The translations under genes and the position numbers were made by a program. A stretch of 57,635 nucleotides of DNA from RGIG7450 sp045648785 (GTDB taxonomy: Bacteria; Bacillota; Clostridia; RUG12999), in assembly GCA_045648785.1 (NCBI GenBank), contig JAZROP010000044.1:1-57635 (forward strand), given 5' to 3'. Positions 49,430-57,635 of this stretch are shown here, piece after piece. The notes under the pieces were generated by a model, which worked only from the letters and a program-made list of their open reading frames with translations, did not search any database and was not told the origin of the DNA. Position 1 is the stretch's first letter. The number at the start of each line of letters is the position of its first letter.

Positions 49430-52060
49430 ATGAAAAAATTCATGGTGATTGATGGAAACAGTATTATAAACCGTGCATTTTACGGAGTTCCTCTTTTAAA
49501 TACAAAAGAGGGTATTTACACAAATGCTGTTTACGGATTTTTAAATATTTTAACAAAATATCTTGAAAATGACCGTCCGGACTATCTGGCGGTTGCATTT
49601 GATGTGCGTGAAAAAACTTTCCGCCACAAAAGATATGATGGTTATAAGGCTCAAAGAAAGGGCATGCCCGAGGAGCTTGCAACGCAGATGCCGATTTTGA
49701 AAGAAGTGCTTTCTGCAATGAATATCACCATGATAGAAATGCCCGGATATGAGGCGGACGATATTATCGGAACGGTTGCAAAAAAGTGTGGCGAAAGTGG
49801 AATAGAGTGTATTGTTACAACGGGCGACAGGGACTCTTTTCAGCTTGCATCGGACACAACCTCGATTTATCTGACATCAACCCGTATGGGTAAGTCGGAA
49901 ACCAAGGTTATAACGCCTGGAAAAATTATGGAGGACTATGGCGTTGTTCCAAAAAAGATGATAGATATAAAAAGCCTGATGGGGGATAGTTCAGACAACA
50001 TTCCGGGAGTTGCCGGTATAGGCGAAAAGACAGCAATCAAGCTGATAAATGAATATGGCAGTTTAGATGGCGTTTATGAGAATATAGAAAATATTAAAGG
50101 CGCGGTGAAAACTAAGCTTGAAAATGATAAGGAAATGGCATATTTAAGCTATGAGCTTGCGGAAATTTTCACCGATGTGCCAATTGATTTTGAATTGGAA
50201 AAGTTTGCACTTGGGGAATTCGACAATAAAAAATTAGGGGAGCTTTTCACAAAACTTGAATTTACAAAGCTTCTTGATAAATTTGGAATTTCAGCAGCTG
50301 CGACAAAGCCTGAACAAAAACTTGAGCCGGAAATAATAGAAGATGCCGTAGCTGCCAAAAAAGCGGTGGAAGAAATTTCGGCTATTTCGGAATTTGCATA
50401 TAATATTTTAACCTTTGAGGGAGAAATATCAGTTGTTTCTGTATCAGCGGAGAAGCATTGGGTGTTTTTGTTTGGCTCGGGACTTTTTGCAGGACTTGTT
50501 CCCGAGGATATAAAGGATATTTTTGAGTGCGATGCAAAAAAAACAACCCACAGTCTCAAAGAAGATATACTGATTTTAAAACAGTACGGAATTAAGCTTA
50601 ACAATGTCTGTTTTGATACCTCGCTCGCAAGCTATGTTGTCAGTCCCGTAAAATCGAGTTATGATATCGGTGGACTTTCAGGATTTGAAACCTTGGAAGA
50701 AAAATTCGGTAAAGGTAAAAAGGCGGTAAACCCGCTTGATTTGCCGAGAGAAGAAACAGCAGGATATGCGGCTAAGCTTTCAAACGGAGTTTTGAAGTTA
50801 AAAACTGAGCTTGAAAAAATCATTGCCGACCGCGGGCAAAATGAGCTTTATTTTGACATTGAGCTTCCGCTTGCATATGTACTTGCGGATATGGAACAGG
50901 TGGGTGTTAAAGTAGATAAAACTGCACTTAAAGAGTTTGGCGAAATGCTTTCTGATAACATTGATATTTTGACGAAAACTATTTATGATATGGCAGGCGG
51001 AGAGTTTAATATAAACTCCCCGAAACAACTTGGTGAGGTGCTTTTTGAAAGACTCGAGCTTCCGGTTATCCGCAAAACAAAGACGGGATATTCCACAGAT
51101 GCAGATGTACTGGAAAAGCTTTCAGGAAAACACGAAATTATAGAACAAATCAGCAACTATCGTATGTTGACAAAGTTAAAATCGACATATATTGATGGGC
51201 TTTTACCCCTTATTAATCCAAATGACGGCAGAATTCATTCGAAATTTAATCAGACCGTAACGGCTACGGGTAGAATAAGCTCTACCGAGCCGAATTTGCA
51301 GAATATTCCCGTCAGAACGGAAATAGGTAGCCGTATGCGGAAAATGTTTGTATCCGGCGGTGATGAATTTGTTCTTCTTGATGCAGACTATTCACAGATT
51401 GAGCTTAGAATACTTGCTCATATTTCGGGAGACAAGGTGCTTACTGACGCTTTTATAAATGGTGATGATATTCATACAATTACTGCATCGCAGGTGTTCC
51501 ATGTCAAACCGGAGGATGTAACTTCACAGATGAGAAGTAATGCAAAAGCTGTTAACTTTGGAATAATATACGGCATTTCCGATTTTGCTCTTGCGGGGGA
51601 TTTGCATGTATCAAAGAAAACGGCAGCGGAGTATATAGAAGGGTATTTGGATAAATATCCTGGCGTTAGAAAATATATGGCAGACACGGTTTCGTATGCC
51701 AAGGAAAACGGATATGTAACCACAATTTTCGGAAGACGCCGTGATATACCCGAGCTTAAATCACAGAAGTTTATCGAACGATCATTTGGCGAAAGAGTGG
51801 CACTTAACACTCCCATTCAGGGAAGCTCAGCAGATATTATAAAACTTGCGATGGTAAAGGTTTATGAGATACTGAAAAAAGGCGGATATAAATCAAGACT
51901 TATTCTACAGGTGCACGATGAGCTGATTGTTGAAGCTCATAAGGATGAAATTGGTGAAGTAGCAGAAATTTTAAAAAGCTGCATGGAAAATGCGGCAAAA
52001 TTAGATGTGCCCATTCCTGTTGATGTTGGGGAAGGAGTAAGCTGGTATGATGCAAAATAA
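49430..52060 (+). CDS. polA: DNA polymerase I
   Basis: 876 residues, repair and Okazaki-fragment polymerase. The 5' nuclease domain (about 1-290) has VIDGNSIINRAFYG, EADDIIGT and GDRDSFQLA. The 3'-5' exonuclease-like domain (about 300-470) lacks the DxE pair (the place reads NILTFEGE), so proofreading is predicted lost, as in Bacillus and Thermus enzymes. The polymerase domain has motif A DADYSQIELR, motif B RSNAKAVNFGIIYG and motif C QVHDELIVE. ATG two bases after tmk. Confidence 0.96.
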   Translation: MKKFMVIDGNSIINRAFYGVPLLNTKEGIYTNAVYGFLNILTKYLENDRPDYLAVAFDVREKTFRHKRYDGYKAQRKGMPEELATQMPILKEVLSAMNITMIEMPGYEADDIIGTVAKKCGESGIECIVTTGDRDSFQLASDTTSIYLTSTRMGKSETKVITPGKIMEDYGVVPKKMIDIKSLMGDSSDNIPGVAGIGEKTAIKLINEYGSLDGVYENIENIKGAVKTKLENDKEMAYLSYELAEIFTDVPIDFELEKFALGEFDNKKLGELFTKLEFTKLLDKFGISAAATKPEQKLEPEIIEDAVAAKKAVEEISAISEFAYNILTFEGEISVVSVSAEKHWVFLFGSGLFAGLVPEDIKDIFECDAKKTTHSLKEDILILKQYGIKLNNVCFDTSLASYVVSPVKSSYDIGGLSGFETLEEKFGKGKKAVNPLDLPREETAGYAAKLSNGVLKLKTELEKIIADRGQNELYFDIELPLAYVLADMEQVGVKVDKTALKEFGEMLSDNIDILTKTIYDMAGGEFNINSPKQLGEVLFERLELPVIRKTKTGYSTDADVLEKLSGKHEIIEQISNYRMLTKLKSTYIDGLLPLINPNDGRIHSKFNQTVTATGRISSTEPNLQNIPVRTEIGSRMRKMFVSGGDEFVLLDADYSQIELRILAHISGDKVLTDAFINGDDIHTITASQVFHVKPEDVTSQMRSNAKAVNFGIIYGISDFALAGDLHVSKKTAAEYIEGYLDKYPGVRKYMADTVSYAKENGYVTTIFGRRRDIPELKSQKFIERSFGERVALNTPIQGSSADIIKLAMVKVYEILKKGGYKSRLILQVHDELIVEAHKDEIGEVAEILKSCMENAAKLDVPIPVDVGEGVSWYDAK

Positions 52061-52631
52061 AGTTATTGGACTTACGGGCGGCAGTGGCAGCGGAAAATCG
52101 GCAGCGGCAGCAATATTTGCAGAGCTTGGTGCGTTTGTGATTGATGCAGATAAAGTTTCACACGAGATAACCGATTCGGATTTAACTGTTCTGGAGAAAA
52201 TAAAAGATGAGTTTTCTGAAAAGGTTTTTAAAAATGGAAAGCTTTTAAGAAAAGAACTCGGCAGGATTGTTTTTAATGATAAGTCGGCGCTTGAAAAGCT
52301 TAACAAAATCCTTCATCCGGTTATTGCCGGGAAGATTTCCAGCATGGCACAAAACTGTGGAAACAAAGTTGTAATTATAGATGCTCCACTGCTTTTTTCG
52401 GTAAAGCAAATTGTGGAACTGTGCACGCAGACGCTTGCGGTATGTGCTCCGCTGGAAATGCGTATAAATAGGATAATGATGCGCGATGGAATTGCGCGTG
52501 AAGAGGCAGAGGCGAGAATAAGTTCGCAGTTGCCACAGGAAGAACTTGCGGAAATGGCAGATTCCGTCATAATAAATGACGGAGATTTAGAAAAGCTTAG
52601 GAGCGATATTGTTGGTTATCTTGGTAAATAA
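52047..52631 (+). CDS. coaE: dephospho-CoA kinase
   Basis: Last step of CoA synthesis, phosphorylating the ribose 3' hydroxyl of dephospho-CoA. P-loop GLTGGSGSGKSAA (about 8-20), IDADKVSHEI near 33-42 with the catalytic aspartate, HPVIAGKI and a LID with RIMMRDGIAREEAEARI. Length 194 is typical. ATG 52047 has AGGAG nine bases before it and overlaps the polA stop; polA-coaE adjacency is common in Firmicutes. Confidence 0.93.
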   Translation: MMQNKVIGLTGGSGSGKSAAAAIFAELGAFVIDADKVSHEITDSDLTVLEKIKDEFSEKVFKNGKLLRKELGRIVFNDKSALEKLNKILHPVIAGKISSMAQNCGNKVVIIDAPLLFSVKQIVELCTQTLAVCAPLEMRINRIMMRDGIAREEAEARISSQLPQEELAEMADSVIINDGDLEKLRSDIVGYLGK

Positions 52632-53163
52632 AAAAAGGGTTTTTATAATTTTTTTAATTATAGCAGCAGTAATATTTGCCTCAATTTTATATAAACCTTA
52701 TCTGAGAAAATTTGAGTATCCGCTGAAGTTTGAAGAAAATGTCAATGCATCAGCCGAAAGGTATGGAATTGACAGGTATCTTGTTTTCTCGGTAATGAAA
52801 GCGGAAAGTAAATTCAGGCAGAATGCACGCTCACACAAGGATGCACAGGGACTTATGCAGATAACTCCTGAAACAGCTATGTGGGCGATGGATAAAATGG
52901 GCATAGATGGTGATATTTTTCAACCTGAAATCAATATTGAGGTTGGAAGCTGGTATCTTGCAAAACTAATTTCGGACCATGATGGAGATTTGACAGCAGC
53001 TTTGGCAGCCTATAATGCCGGCAGCACAAATGTGAACGGATGGAAAAAGGAAACGGGGATGCTGAATTTAGAGGATATTCAGTTTGAAGAAACCCGTGAT
53101 TATGTTTATAAAACACTTGAATATTACGAAAATTATAAAAAGCTTTATACGGAGGGGAAATAA
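52609..53163 (+). CDS. membrane-anchored lytic transglycosylase (SLT domain)
   Basis: 184 residues: an N-terminal helix (about 11-27), then an outside SLT domain with catalytic E66 in VMKAESKFRQNA, GLMQITPETA near 83-92 and AALAAYNAGSTNVNGW near 136-151. It cleaves peptidoglycan between MurNAc and GlcNAc to form 1,6-anhydro ends. The TTG at 52609 overlaps coaE by 23 bases and has AGGAG five bases upstream. Gene neighbourhood coaE-SLT is frequent in Clostridia. Confidence 0.88.
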   Translation: MLVILVNKKRVFIIFLIIAAVIFASILYKPYLRKFEYPLKFEENVNASAERYGIDRYLVFSVMKAESKFRQNARSHKDAQGLMQITPETAMWAMDKMGIDGDIFQPEINIEVGSWYLAKLISDHDGDLTAALAAYNAGSTNVNGWKKETGMLNLEDIQFEETRDYVYKTLEYYENYKKLYTEGK

Positions 53164-53165
53164 AA

Positions 53166-54542
53166 ATGGAGAAACTTTCATATGAACCTAAAAATGTATG
53201 GAAAGAATCAGACGAGGCAACAAAAAAAGAAATAATGGCCTTCGCCGAGGGATATAAGGAATTTATGGCAGCAGGGGTTACCGAACGCTTGTGTGTGGAA
53301 AAAACAGTTGAAATAGCAGAAAAAGCAGGTTTTAAGCCTCTTTGTGATATGACAAAATTAAAAGCAGGCGACTGTGTTTATGCAGTTAATCGAGGGAAAA
53401 GCATTATGCTTGCAAAAATAGGGAAAAAACCAATGTCTGATACCGGATGTGCTATAGTTGCAGCACATATTGATTCGCCAAGACTTGATTTAAAACCCGT
53501 TCCAGTAATAGAGGACGGAGGGGTTGCATATTTCAAGACTCACTATTATGGCGGCATTAAAAAATATCAATGGACAGCACTTCCTCTTGGAATGAGTGGT
53601 GTTGTTATGACAAAAAACGGTCCTGTGAAAATTCATGTGGACGGAGAGGATTTCTGTCTGTGCATATCCGATCTTTTGCCCCACCTTGCTGCATCGCAGA
53701 TGACAAAGCCGGCAAAAGAAGTGGTTGAGGGCGAAAATTTAAGCGTAATTATCGGCACAATTCCATCGGATGATAAGGAAGAAAGCCTTAAAGATGCGCT
53801 TTTAAAACTGCTCAATGAAATGTATGGGATTACGGAAGCGGACTTTATTTCAGCAGAGCTTGAGATTTATCCTGCAGTAAAACCTAAGGATGTCGGTTTT
53901 GACAGGTCGCTTGTTGGAAGCTATGGTCACGATGACAGGGTATGTGCATATACCGGAATCAAAGCACTTGCTCATTGCAAAACAGGTGATAAAACCGCAA
54001 TTTTAATGCTTGCTGATAAAGAAGAAATCGGTTCTATGGGAAATACCGGTATGAAATCAAGATTTTTTGAAAATATGATCGCAGAGATGATTTCCCTTTC
54101 CGAAGAAAACTATACTGACCTTAAAACAAGAAAATGTCTGTCGGAGTCAATTTGCCTGTCGGCAGATGTGTGTGCAGCGTTTGATCCTCTTTATGCAGGG
54201 GTGTATGAAAAACAAAATACGCCAAAGCTTAATCAGGGACTTGCTTTTATGAAGTATACAGGTTCAAGAGGAAAAGGCGGTTCAAGCGATGCATCAGCCG
54301 AGCTTATTTTTAAAATCAGAAATTTGCTTGATGACGAGAAAGTTTGCTGGCAGATAGGTGAACTGGGGAAGGTTGATGAAGGCGGCGGCGGAACAGTTGC
54401 TCAGTATATCGCAAATCTTAATGTTGAAGTAATTGACTGTGGCGTACCGCTTTTATCTATGCATGCGCCATTTGAAATTGCCTCAAAAGCAGACATTTAT
54501 TCAGCGTACAAAGGATATAAGGTTTTCTACGAAAAAATATAA
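53166..54542 (+). CDS. M18-family aminopeptidase
   Basis: Cytoplasmic zinc aminopeptidase of 458 residues. Metal ligands expected in AAHIDSPRLD (H101, D103), GSYGHDDRVCAY near 250-261 and DKEEIGSMGNTG near 279-290, where the paired Glu act as base and ligand; a late SMHAPFEIA block carries the last histidine near residue 434. Length fits the M18 group. ATG with GGAGGGGAAA upstream. It probably recycles peptides; it abuts the SNF2 gene. Confidence 0.92.
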   Translation: MEKLSYEPKNVWKESDEATKKEIMAFAEGYKEFMAAGVTERLCVEKTVEIAEKAGFKPLCDMTKLKAGDCVYAVNRGKSIMLAKIGKKPMSDTGCAIVAAHIDSPRLDLKPVPVIEDGGVAYFKTHYYGGIKKYQWTALPLGMSGVVMTKNGPVKIHVDGEDFCLCISDLLPHLAASQMTKPAKEVVEGENLSVIIGTIPSDDKEESLKDALLKLLNEMYGITEADFISAELEIYPAVKPKDVGFDRSLVGSYGHDDRVCAYTGIKALAHCKTGDKTAILMLADKEEIGSMGNTGMKSRFFENMIAEMISLSEENYTDLKTRKCLSESICLSADVCAAFDPLYAGVYEKQNTPKLNQGLAFMKYTGSRGKGGSSDASAELIFKIRNLLDDEKVCWQIGELGKVDEGGGGTVAQYIANLNVEVIDCGVPLLSMHAPFEIASKADIYSAYKGYKVFYEKI

Positions 54543-57386
54543 ATGAAAGGTTCTGGTAGTATGACTGTCGGTCCGGAAAAATCAAAAAAATTAATATCGG
54601 CATTTTCCTCAATGAATCCAGGGACAGATAGTCAACAGGTAAGACTTGTTCCGATTATAAGAATAGGACAGGAGGGAGTGTTCCTCAGTCTTAAAATTGG
54701 GATATCAAGACTATATGCGGTTAAAGATTTCTCACAGTTTTTTGATATGTTCAAAGGGACAGGAGCTGTAAAATTCGGAAAGAGTTTTACATTTTATCCT
54801 GCCAGAGCGGAATTTTCACGGCAGATACTGGGATTTATAAATCTTATGTCTGTAATTGTTGGAGAAAACTCTCCTGCAGGCAGGGAAATTCAGCTTTCAG
54901 ATAAATACATTTTGCCTGTTATGCAGCAACTTGTCGGAGAAGAAGCGGAAATATTCAGAGGGATAACTGCTGGAGTAAATGCAAGAATAACAGCATCACT
55001 TCCTATAATTGAATTTGAGGTTGTAAAGCAAGGAGAATATACAATTCTTCGATGTAATGGTCTTGACAGAGTTTTACCGCTGACAAAAGAGTTTAATGTA
55101 GTATTTTTTGATGGAAATATTCATATTCTGAAAAAGACTCATTCAGAAATATTAAAGCAGCTTAAACATGCTGCCGCAGAAGGTACTGTTGTTTTCAAAA
55201 ATGACGAAAAGTATGACCTTATAACCCGGGTTCTGCCGTTTTTGCGTCAGTTAGGAAAGGTGCATATTGACAGCAGTATAAAAAAGGATGTTACGGTAGG
55301 TCAGTTGAAAATAAAAACTTATCTGGACAGAACAGATTTCGGTACAGTTGCCGCAACGGTTAGGTTTTGTTATGGCGGCGATGAATTCAATCATTTTCTT
55401 GGGGAAAAGCCCTCGCAGGGAGAAAAAATTCTTATACGGGATGTTCGCAGAGAAAATGAATTCATCCGGCTTGCGGCAAGACTCGGATTTTCTCCCGAGG
55501 ATGGCGTGCTATATTTGTCGGATGAGTATAAACTGTATGATTTTTTAAGCGAAGGAATTTTTGAAATGAAACAGCTGTCTGAAATTTTTTATTCGGACAG
55601 GTTCAATATAGAGGTTGTTACTCCGACAAAAGGTAATGGCGGAGTCAGCCTTGGCACGGGCAATATGCTTGAATTTAATCTGTCTATTGAGGGACTTGAT
55701 GATGAAGAGCTTGCCGATGTAATGGATGCTGTGCGGGAAAAACGCAAGTTTTATCATCTTAAATCAGGCTCTTTTGTAAACCTTGAAGCAAAACCGCTTT
55801 CCCAGGCTGTCAGACTTCTTGAAAGTCTTGAGGCGGACAGAGGAGGCAAAAATGTCAGCATTGCAAGGGCATTTTTCCTTGACGGATGGGGCGATGGTAT
55901 CATCAAAATAAGTGGTGATGAAGGCTTTAAGGAATTTGTGAAAAAATTTAAAAAAGGCCACACGGAAACAAATATTCCGCCACATATAGACAGTGTTTTA
56001 AGACCATATCAGCGTACAGGTGTTAAGTGGATGAAAAGTCTGGCAGAGCTTGGGCTTGGTGGAATTTTGGCAGATGAAATGGGTCTGGGAAAAACCTTGC
56101 AGACCATTGCTTTTGTCATGAGTGAATATGAAAAAAATAAAAAGCCTACACTCATTGTTGTGCCTACTTCCCTTATATTTAACTGGTCATCGGAAATTGA
56201 AAAATTTGCTCCGGAGGCAAAAACAGTTGTTTTAAGCGGCAGTCCGGAAATGCGTGCACAGGCTGCGGAAAATATAACAGATGCACATTTTGCTATAACA
56301 TCTTACGGACTTTTGAGAAATGACCTTAAGTTTTATAGTGAAACGGAGTTTGCACATTGCTTTATTGATGAAGCACAACATATAAAAAACCCCAACACAT
56401 TAAGTGCAAGGGTTGTAAAACAGATAAAAGCAGGCAGCTTTTTTGCTCTTACGGGTACACCGCTTGAAAACACGCTTTTGGAGCTTTGGTCGGTGTTTGA
56501 TTTTGTTATGCCCGGATATCTTTACAACCGGCATAAATTCAGAGCGATTTATGAGCTTCCTATTGTCAAGGAAAAGGACAAGGATGCTCTTAATATGTTG
56601 CAAAAACATATACGCCCATTTATTCTGCGCAGACTTAAAAGTCAGGTTATGGCGGAACTTCCCGAGAAGATTGAAAACTATCTGCCTTGCGAGCTTACAG
56701 AAGAACAGAAAAAGCTTTATATCGGTTTTGCGGAGAAAGCCAAAGAAGAGGTATTTCTCCTTGGCGATAATGGAGAGTTTGAGAAAAATCGTATAAGAAT
56801 ACTTGCACTTTTAACAAGGCTAAGACAACTTTGTTGTCACCCATCATTGTTTATAGAAAACTATACAGGTGAAAGCGGCAAGCTGAATTTACTAAAGGAT
56901 ATAATAGAATCAGGCATTGAGGCAGGGCATAGAATACTTATTTTCTCACAATTTACAAGTATGCTGGGAATGATTTCCGATATGCTTTCGGAAATGGGAA
57001 TAAGCCATTACTATCTTGACGGCAGTACTAAAAGTGAACAGAGATTTAATATGGTTAAATCCTTTAACGAGGGTATGTGTGATATATTCCTTGTTTCTCT
57101 TCGTGCGGGAGGAACAGGACTTAACCTTACAGGTGCGGATATGGTTATTCACTATGACCCATGGTGGAATCCGGCGGTGGAAAATCAGGCAACAGACCGT
57201 GCACACAGAATAGGTCAGACCAAGGTGGTACAGGTAACAAAACTTATCGCTACCGGAACAATAGAAGAAAAAATCTGCGAGCTTAAAAAACTCAAGCAGG
57301 AGATGGTGGACAGTGTGCTTGAAACAGGAGAAACCATGCTGTCATCGCTCAGCTTTGAAGAAATAAAGTGGCTCTTTGAAGAATAA
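54543..57386 (+). CDS. SNF2-family helicase with SNF2-associated domain
   Basis: 947 residues. The N-terminal half (about 1-460) is the bacterial SNF2-associated region. The motor (about 470-947) shows ILADEMGLGKTLQ near 505-517, DEAQHIKN from 609, LTGTPLEN near 637, SLRAGGTGLNL near 856 and the motif VI region ENQATDRAHRIGQ near 881-893. Relatives usually have about 1050 or more residues with a SWIM zinc finger at the N-terminus; no such cysteines are here, and the previous gene leaves no room. Starts ATG 54543, or ATG 54561 where AAAGG is at a better distance. Role in DNA remodelling is inferred from the family. Confidence 0.9.
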   Translation: MKGSGSMTVGPEKSKKLISAFSSMNPGTDSQQVRLVPIIRIGQEGVFLSLKIGISRLYAVKDFSQFFDMFKGTGAVKFGKSFTFYPARAEFSRQILGFINLMSVIVGENSPAGREIQLSDKYILPVMQQLVGEEAEIFRGITAGVNARITASLPIIEFEVVKQGEYTILRCNGLDRVLPLTKEFNVVFFDGNIHILKKTHSEILKQLKHAAAEGTVVFKNDEKYDLITRVLPFLRQLGKVHIDSSIKKDVTVGQLKIKTYLDRTDFGTVAATVRFCYGGDEFNHFLGEKPSQGEKILIRDVRRENEFIRLAARLGFSPEDGVLYLSDEYKLYDFLSEGIFEMKQLSEIFYSDRFNIEVVTPTKGNGGVSLGTGNMLEFNLSIEGLDDEELADVMDAVREKRKFYHLKSGSFVNLEAKPLSQAVRLLESLEADRGGKNVSIARAFFLDGWGDGIIKISGDEGFKEFVKKFKKGHTETNIPPHIDSVLRPYQRTGVKWMKSLAELGLGGILADEMGLGKTLQTIAFVMSEYEKNKKPTLIVVPTSLIFNWSSEIEKFAPEAKTVVLSGSPEMRAQAAENITDAHFAITSYGLLRNDLKFYSETEFAHCFIDEAQHIKNPNTLSARVVKQIKAGSFFALTGTPLENTLLELWSVFDFVMPGYLYNRHKFRAIYELPIVKEKDKDALNMLQKHIRPFILRRLKSQVMAELPEKIENYLPCELTEEQKKLYIGFAEKAKEEVFLLGDNGEFEKNRIRILALLTRLRQLCCHPSLFIENYTGESGKLNLLKDIIESGIEAGHRILIFSQFTSMLGMISDMLSEMGISHYYLDGSTKSEQRFNMVKSFNEGMCDIFLVSLRAGGTGLNLTGADMVIHYDPWWNPAVENQATDRAHRIGQTKVVQVTKLIATGTIEEKICELKKLKQEMVDSVLETGETMLSSLSFEEIKWLFEE

Positions 57387-57389
57387 CTG

Positions 57390-57418
57390 TTGCATTTATG
57401 AAAAAAATATGATATACT
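57390..57418 (+). promoter_or_regulatory. SRP RNA promoter
   Basis: TTGCAT, 17 bp, TATACT, just after the SNF2 stop and about 44 bp before the mature SRP RNA sequence. Confidence 0.65.
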
Positions 57419-57461
57419 ATCTATTGCAATCTCAGCTTGTGAAGTTTTTCGCAGGCTGACA

Positions 57462-57635
57462 TTGGCCGTACTATCCGGGGAGTTAGCGGTGCCCTGTACT
57501 TGCAATCCGCTGTAGCAAGGGTGAATTCCTTTTCTGAGGGTTATTCCGTTGCTGTCGGTCGCAAGCTGTAAATGTTGATGAGCTGGTCCTGCGCAATAAA
57601 GCTCCGTGAACCTCGTCAGGCGGGGAACCGAGCAG
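57462..57635 (+). ncRNA. ffs: signal recognition particle RNA (large, Alu-containing type), 3' part outside window
   Basis: RNA scaffold of the SRP. GGCCGTACTATCCGGGGAG then TTAGCGGTGCCCTGTACTTG and CAATCCGCTGTAGCAAGGG match the Alu domain of Bacillus-type scRNA; TGGTCCTGCGCAATAAAG and CGTCAGGCGGGGAACCGAGCAG are the conserved S-domain (helix 8) segments. The window ends shortly after the tip of helix 8, so the descending strand is missing. Confidence 0.93.

Noticed and set aside
1..57635. CRISPR arrays, insertion sequences, prophage or attachment sites
   Set aside because: No regularly spaced repeats, transposase, integrase or phage structural genes were seen on either strand.

Overview
The window looks like chromosomal DNA of a spore-forming, low-GC Gram-positive of the class Clostridia, probably a gut-type lineage. 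Evidence: a SCIFF ranthipeptide precursor with its radical SAM maturase, a SpoVT homologue, a DUF4364 protein, strong AGGAGG-type ribosome binding sites, frequent GTG and TTG starts, an A-type RNase P RNA and a large Gram-positive-type SRP RNA. I see no phage, insertion sequence, CRISPR array or plasmid function.

Layout. 1-375: a highly structured RNA with an intrinsic terminator, then a promoter. 375-3338: lipid kinase, DMT exporter and an anion permease. 3370-6258 (minus): cysteine synthase; then pyridoxamine kinase and an SGNH hydrolase. 6352-11519: a MocR/PdxR-type regulator that stops before the end of its aminotransferase domain, overlapping an ECF transporter made of only two polypeptides (EcfT, and a fusion of two ATPases with an S-like membrane domain), then an acyl-ACP thioesterase. 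Context suggests vitamin B6 salvage. 11584-13774: a DUF1538 membrane protein overlapping a tandem PII-like protein.

14055-37399 is the most striking region: an apparently single-strand, roughly 23-kb exopolysaccharide operon built around cyclic di-GMP. It opens with a Cache-GGDEF diguanylate cyclase and closes with two EAL proteins (one preceded by a degenerate GGDEF domain). In its middle a Wzz-like chain-length protein is fused to a degenerate GGDEF domain that is a good candidate c-di-GMP receptor. Around these lie an initiating phosphoglycosyltransferase, a Wzx-type flippase, a Wzy-type polymerase, six glycosyltransferases, an acetyltransferase, a ChbG-like deacetylase, a dispersed GtrA/GtrB/GtrII side-chain module, a membrane metallophosphoesterase and an unknown membrane protein. 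No BY-kinase is present, so c-di-GMP may replace tyrosine phosphorylation as the control of polymer length or export.

37482-40487 (minus): tRNA-Leu(CAG) and a TrpXYZ-like ABC importer. 40517-40940: rnpB. 40936-43898 (minus): SCIFF peptide, its maturase and an Orn/Lys/Arg-type decarboxylase. 43994-47211: a membrane acyltransferase, SpoVT, DUF4364 and an alkaline-phosphatase-superfamily protein. 47220-57386: a housekeeping run (TagA-type transferase, thyX, dTMP kinase, polA, coaE, lytic transglycosylase, M18 aminopeptidase, SNF2 helicase). 57390-end: promoter and 5' part of the SRP RNA, cut by the window edge.
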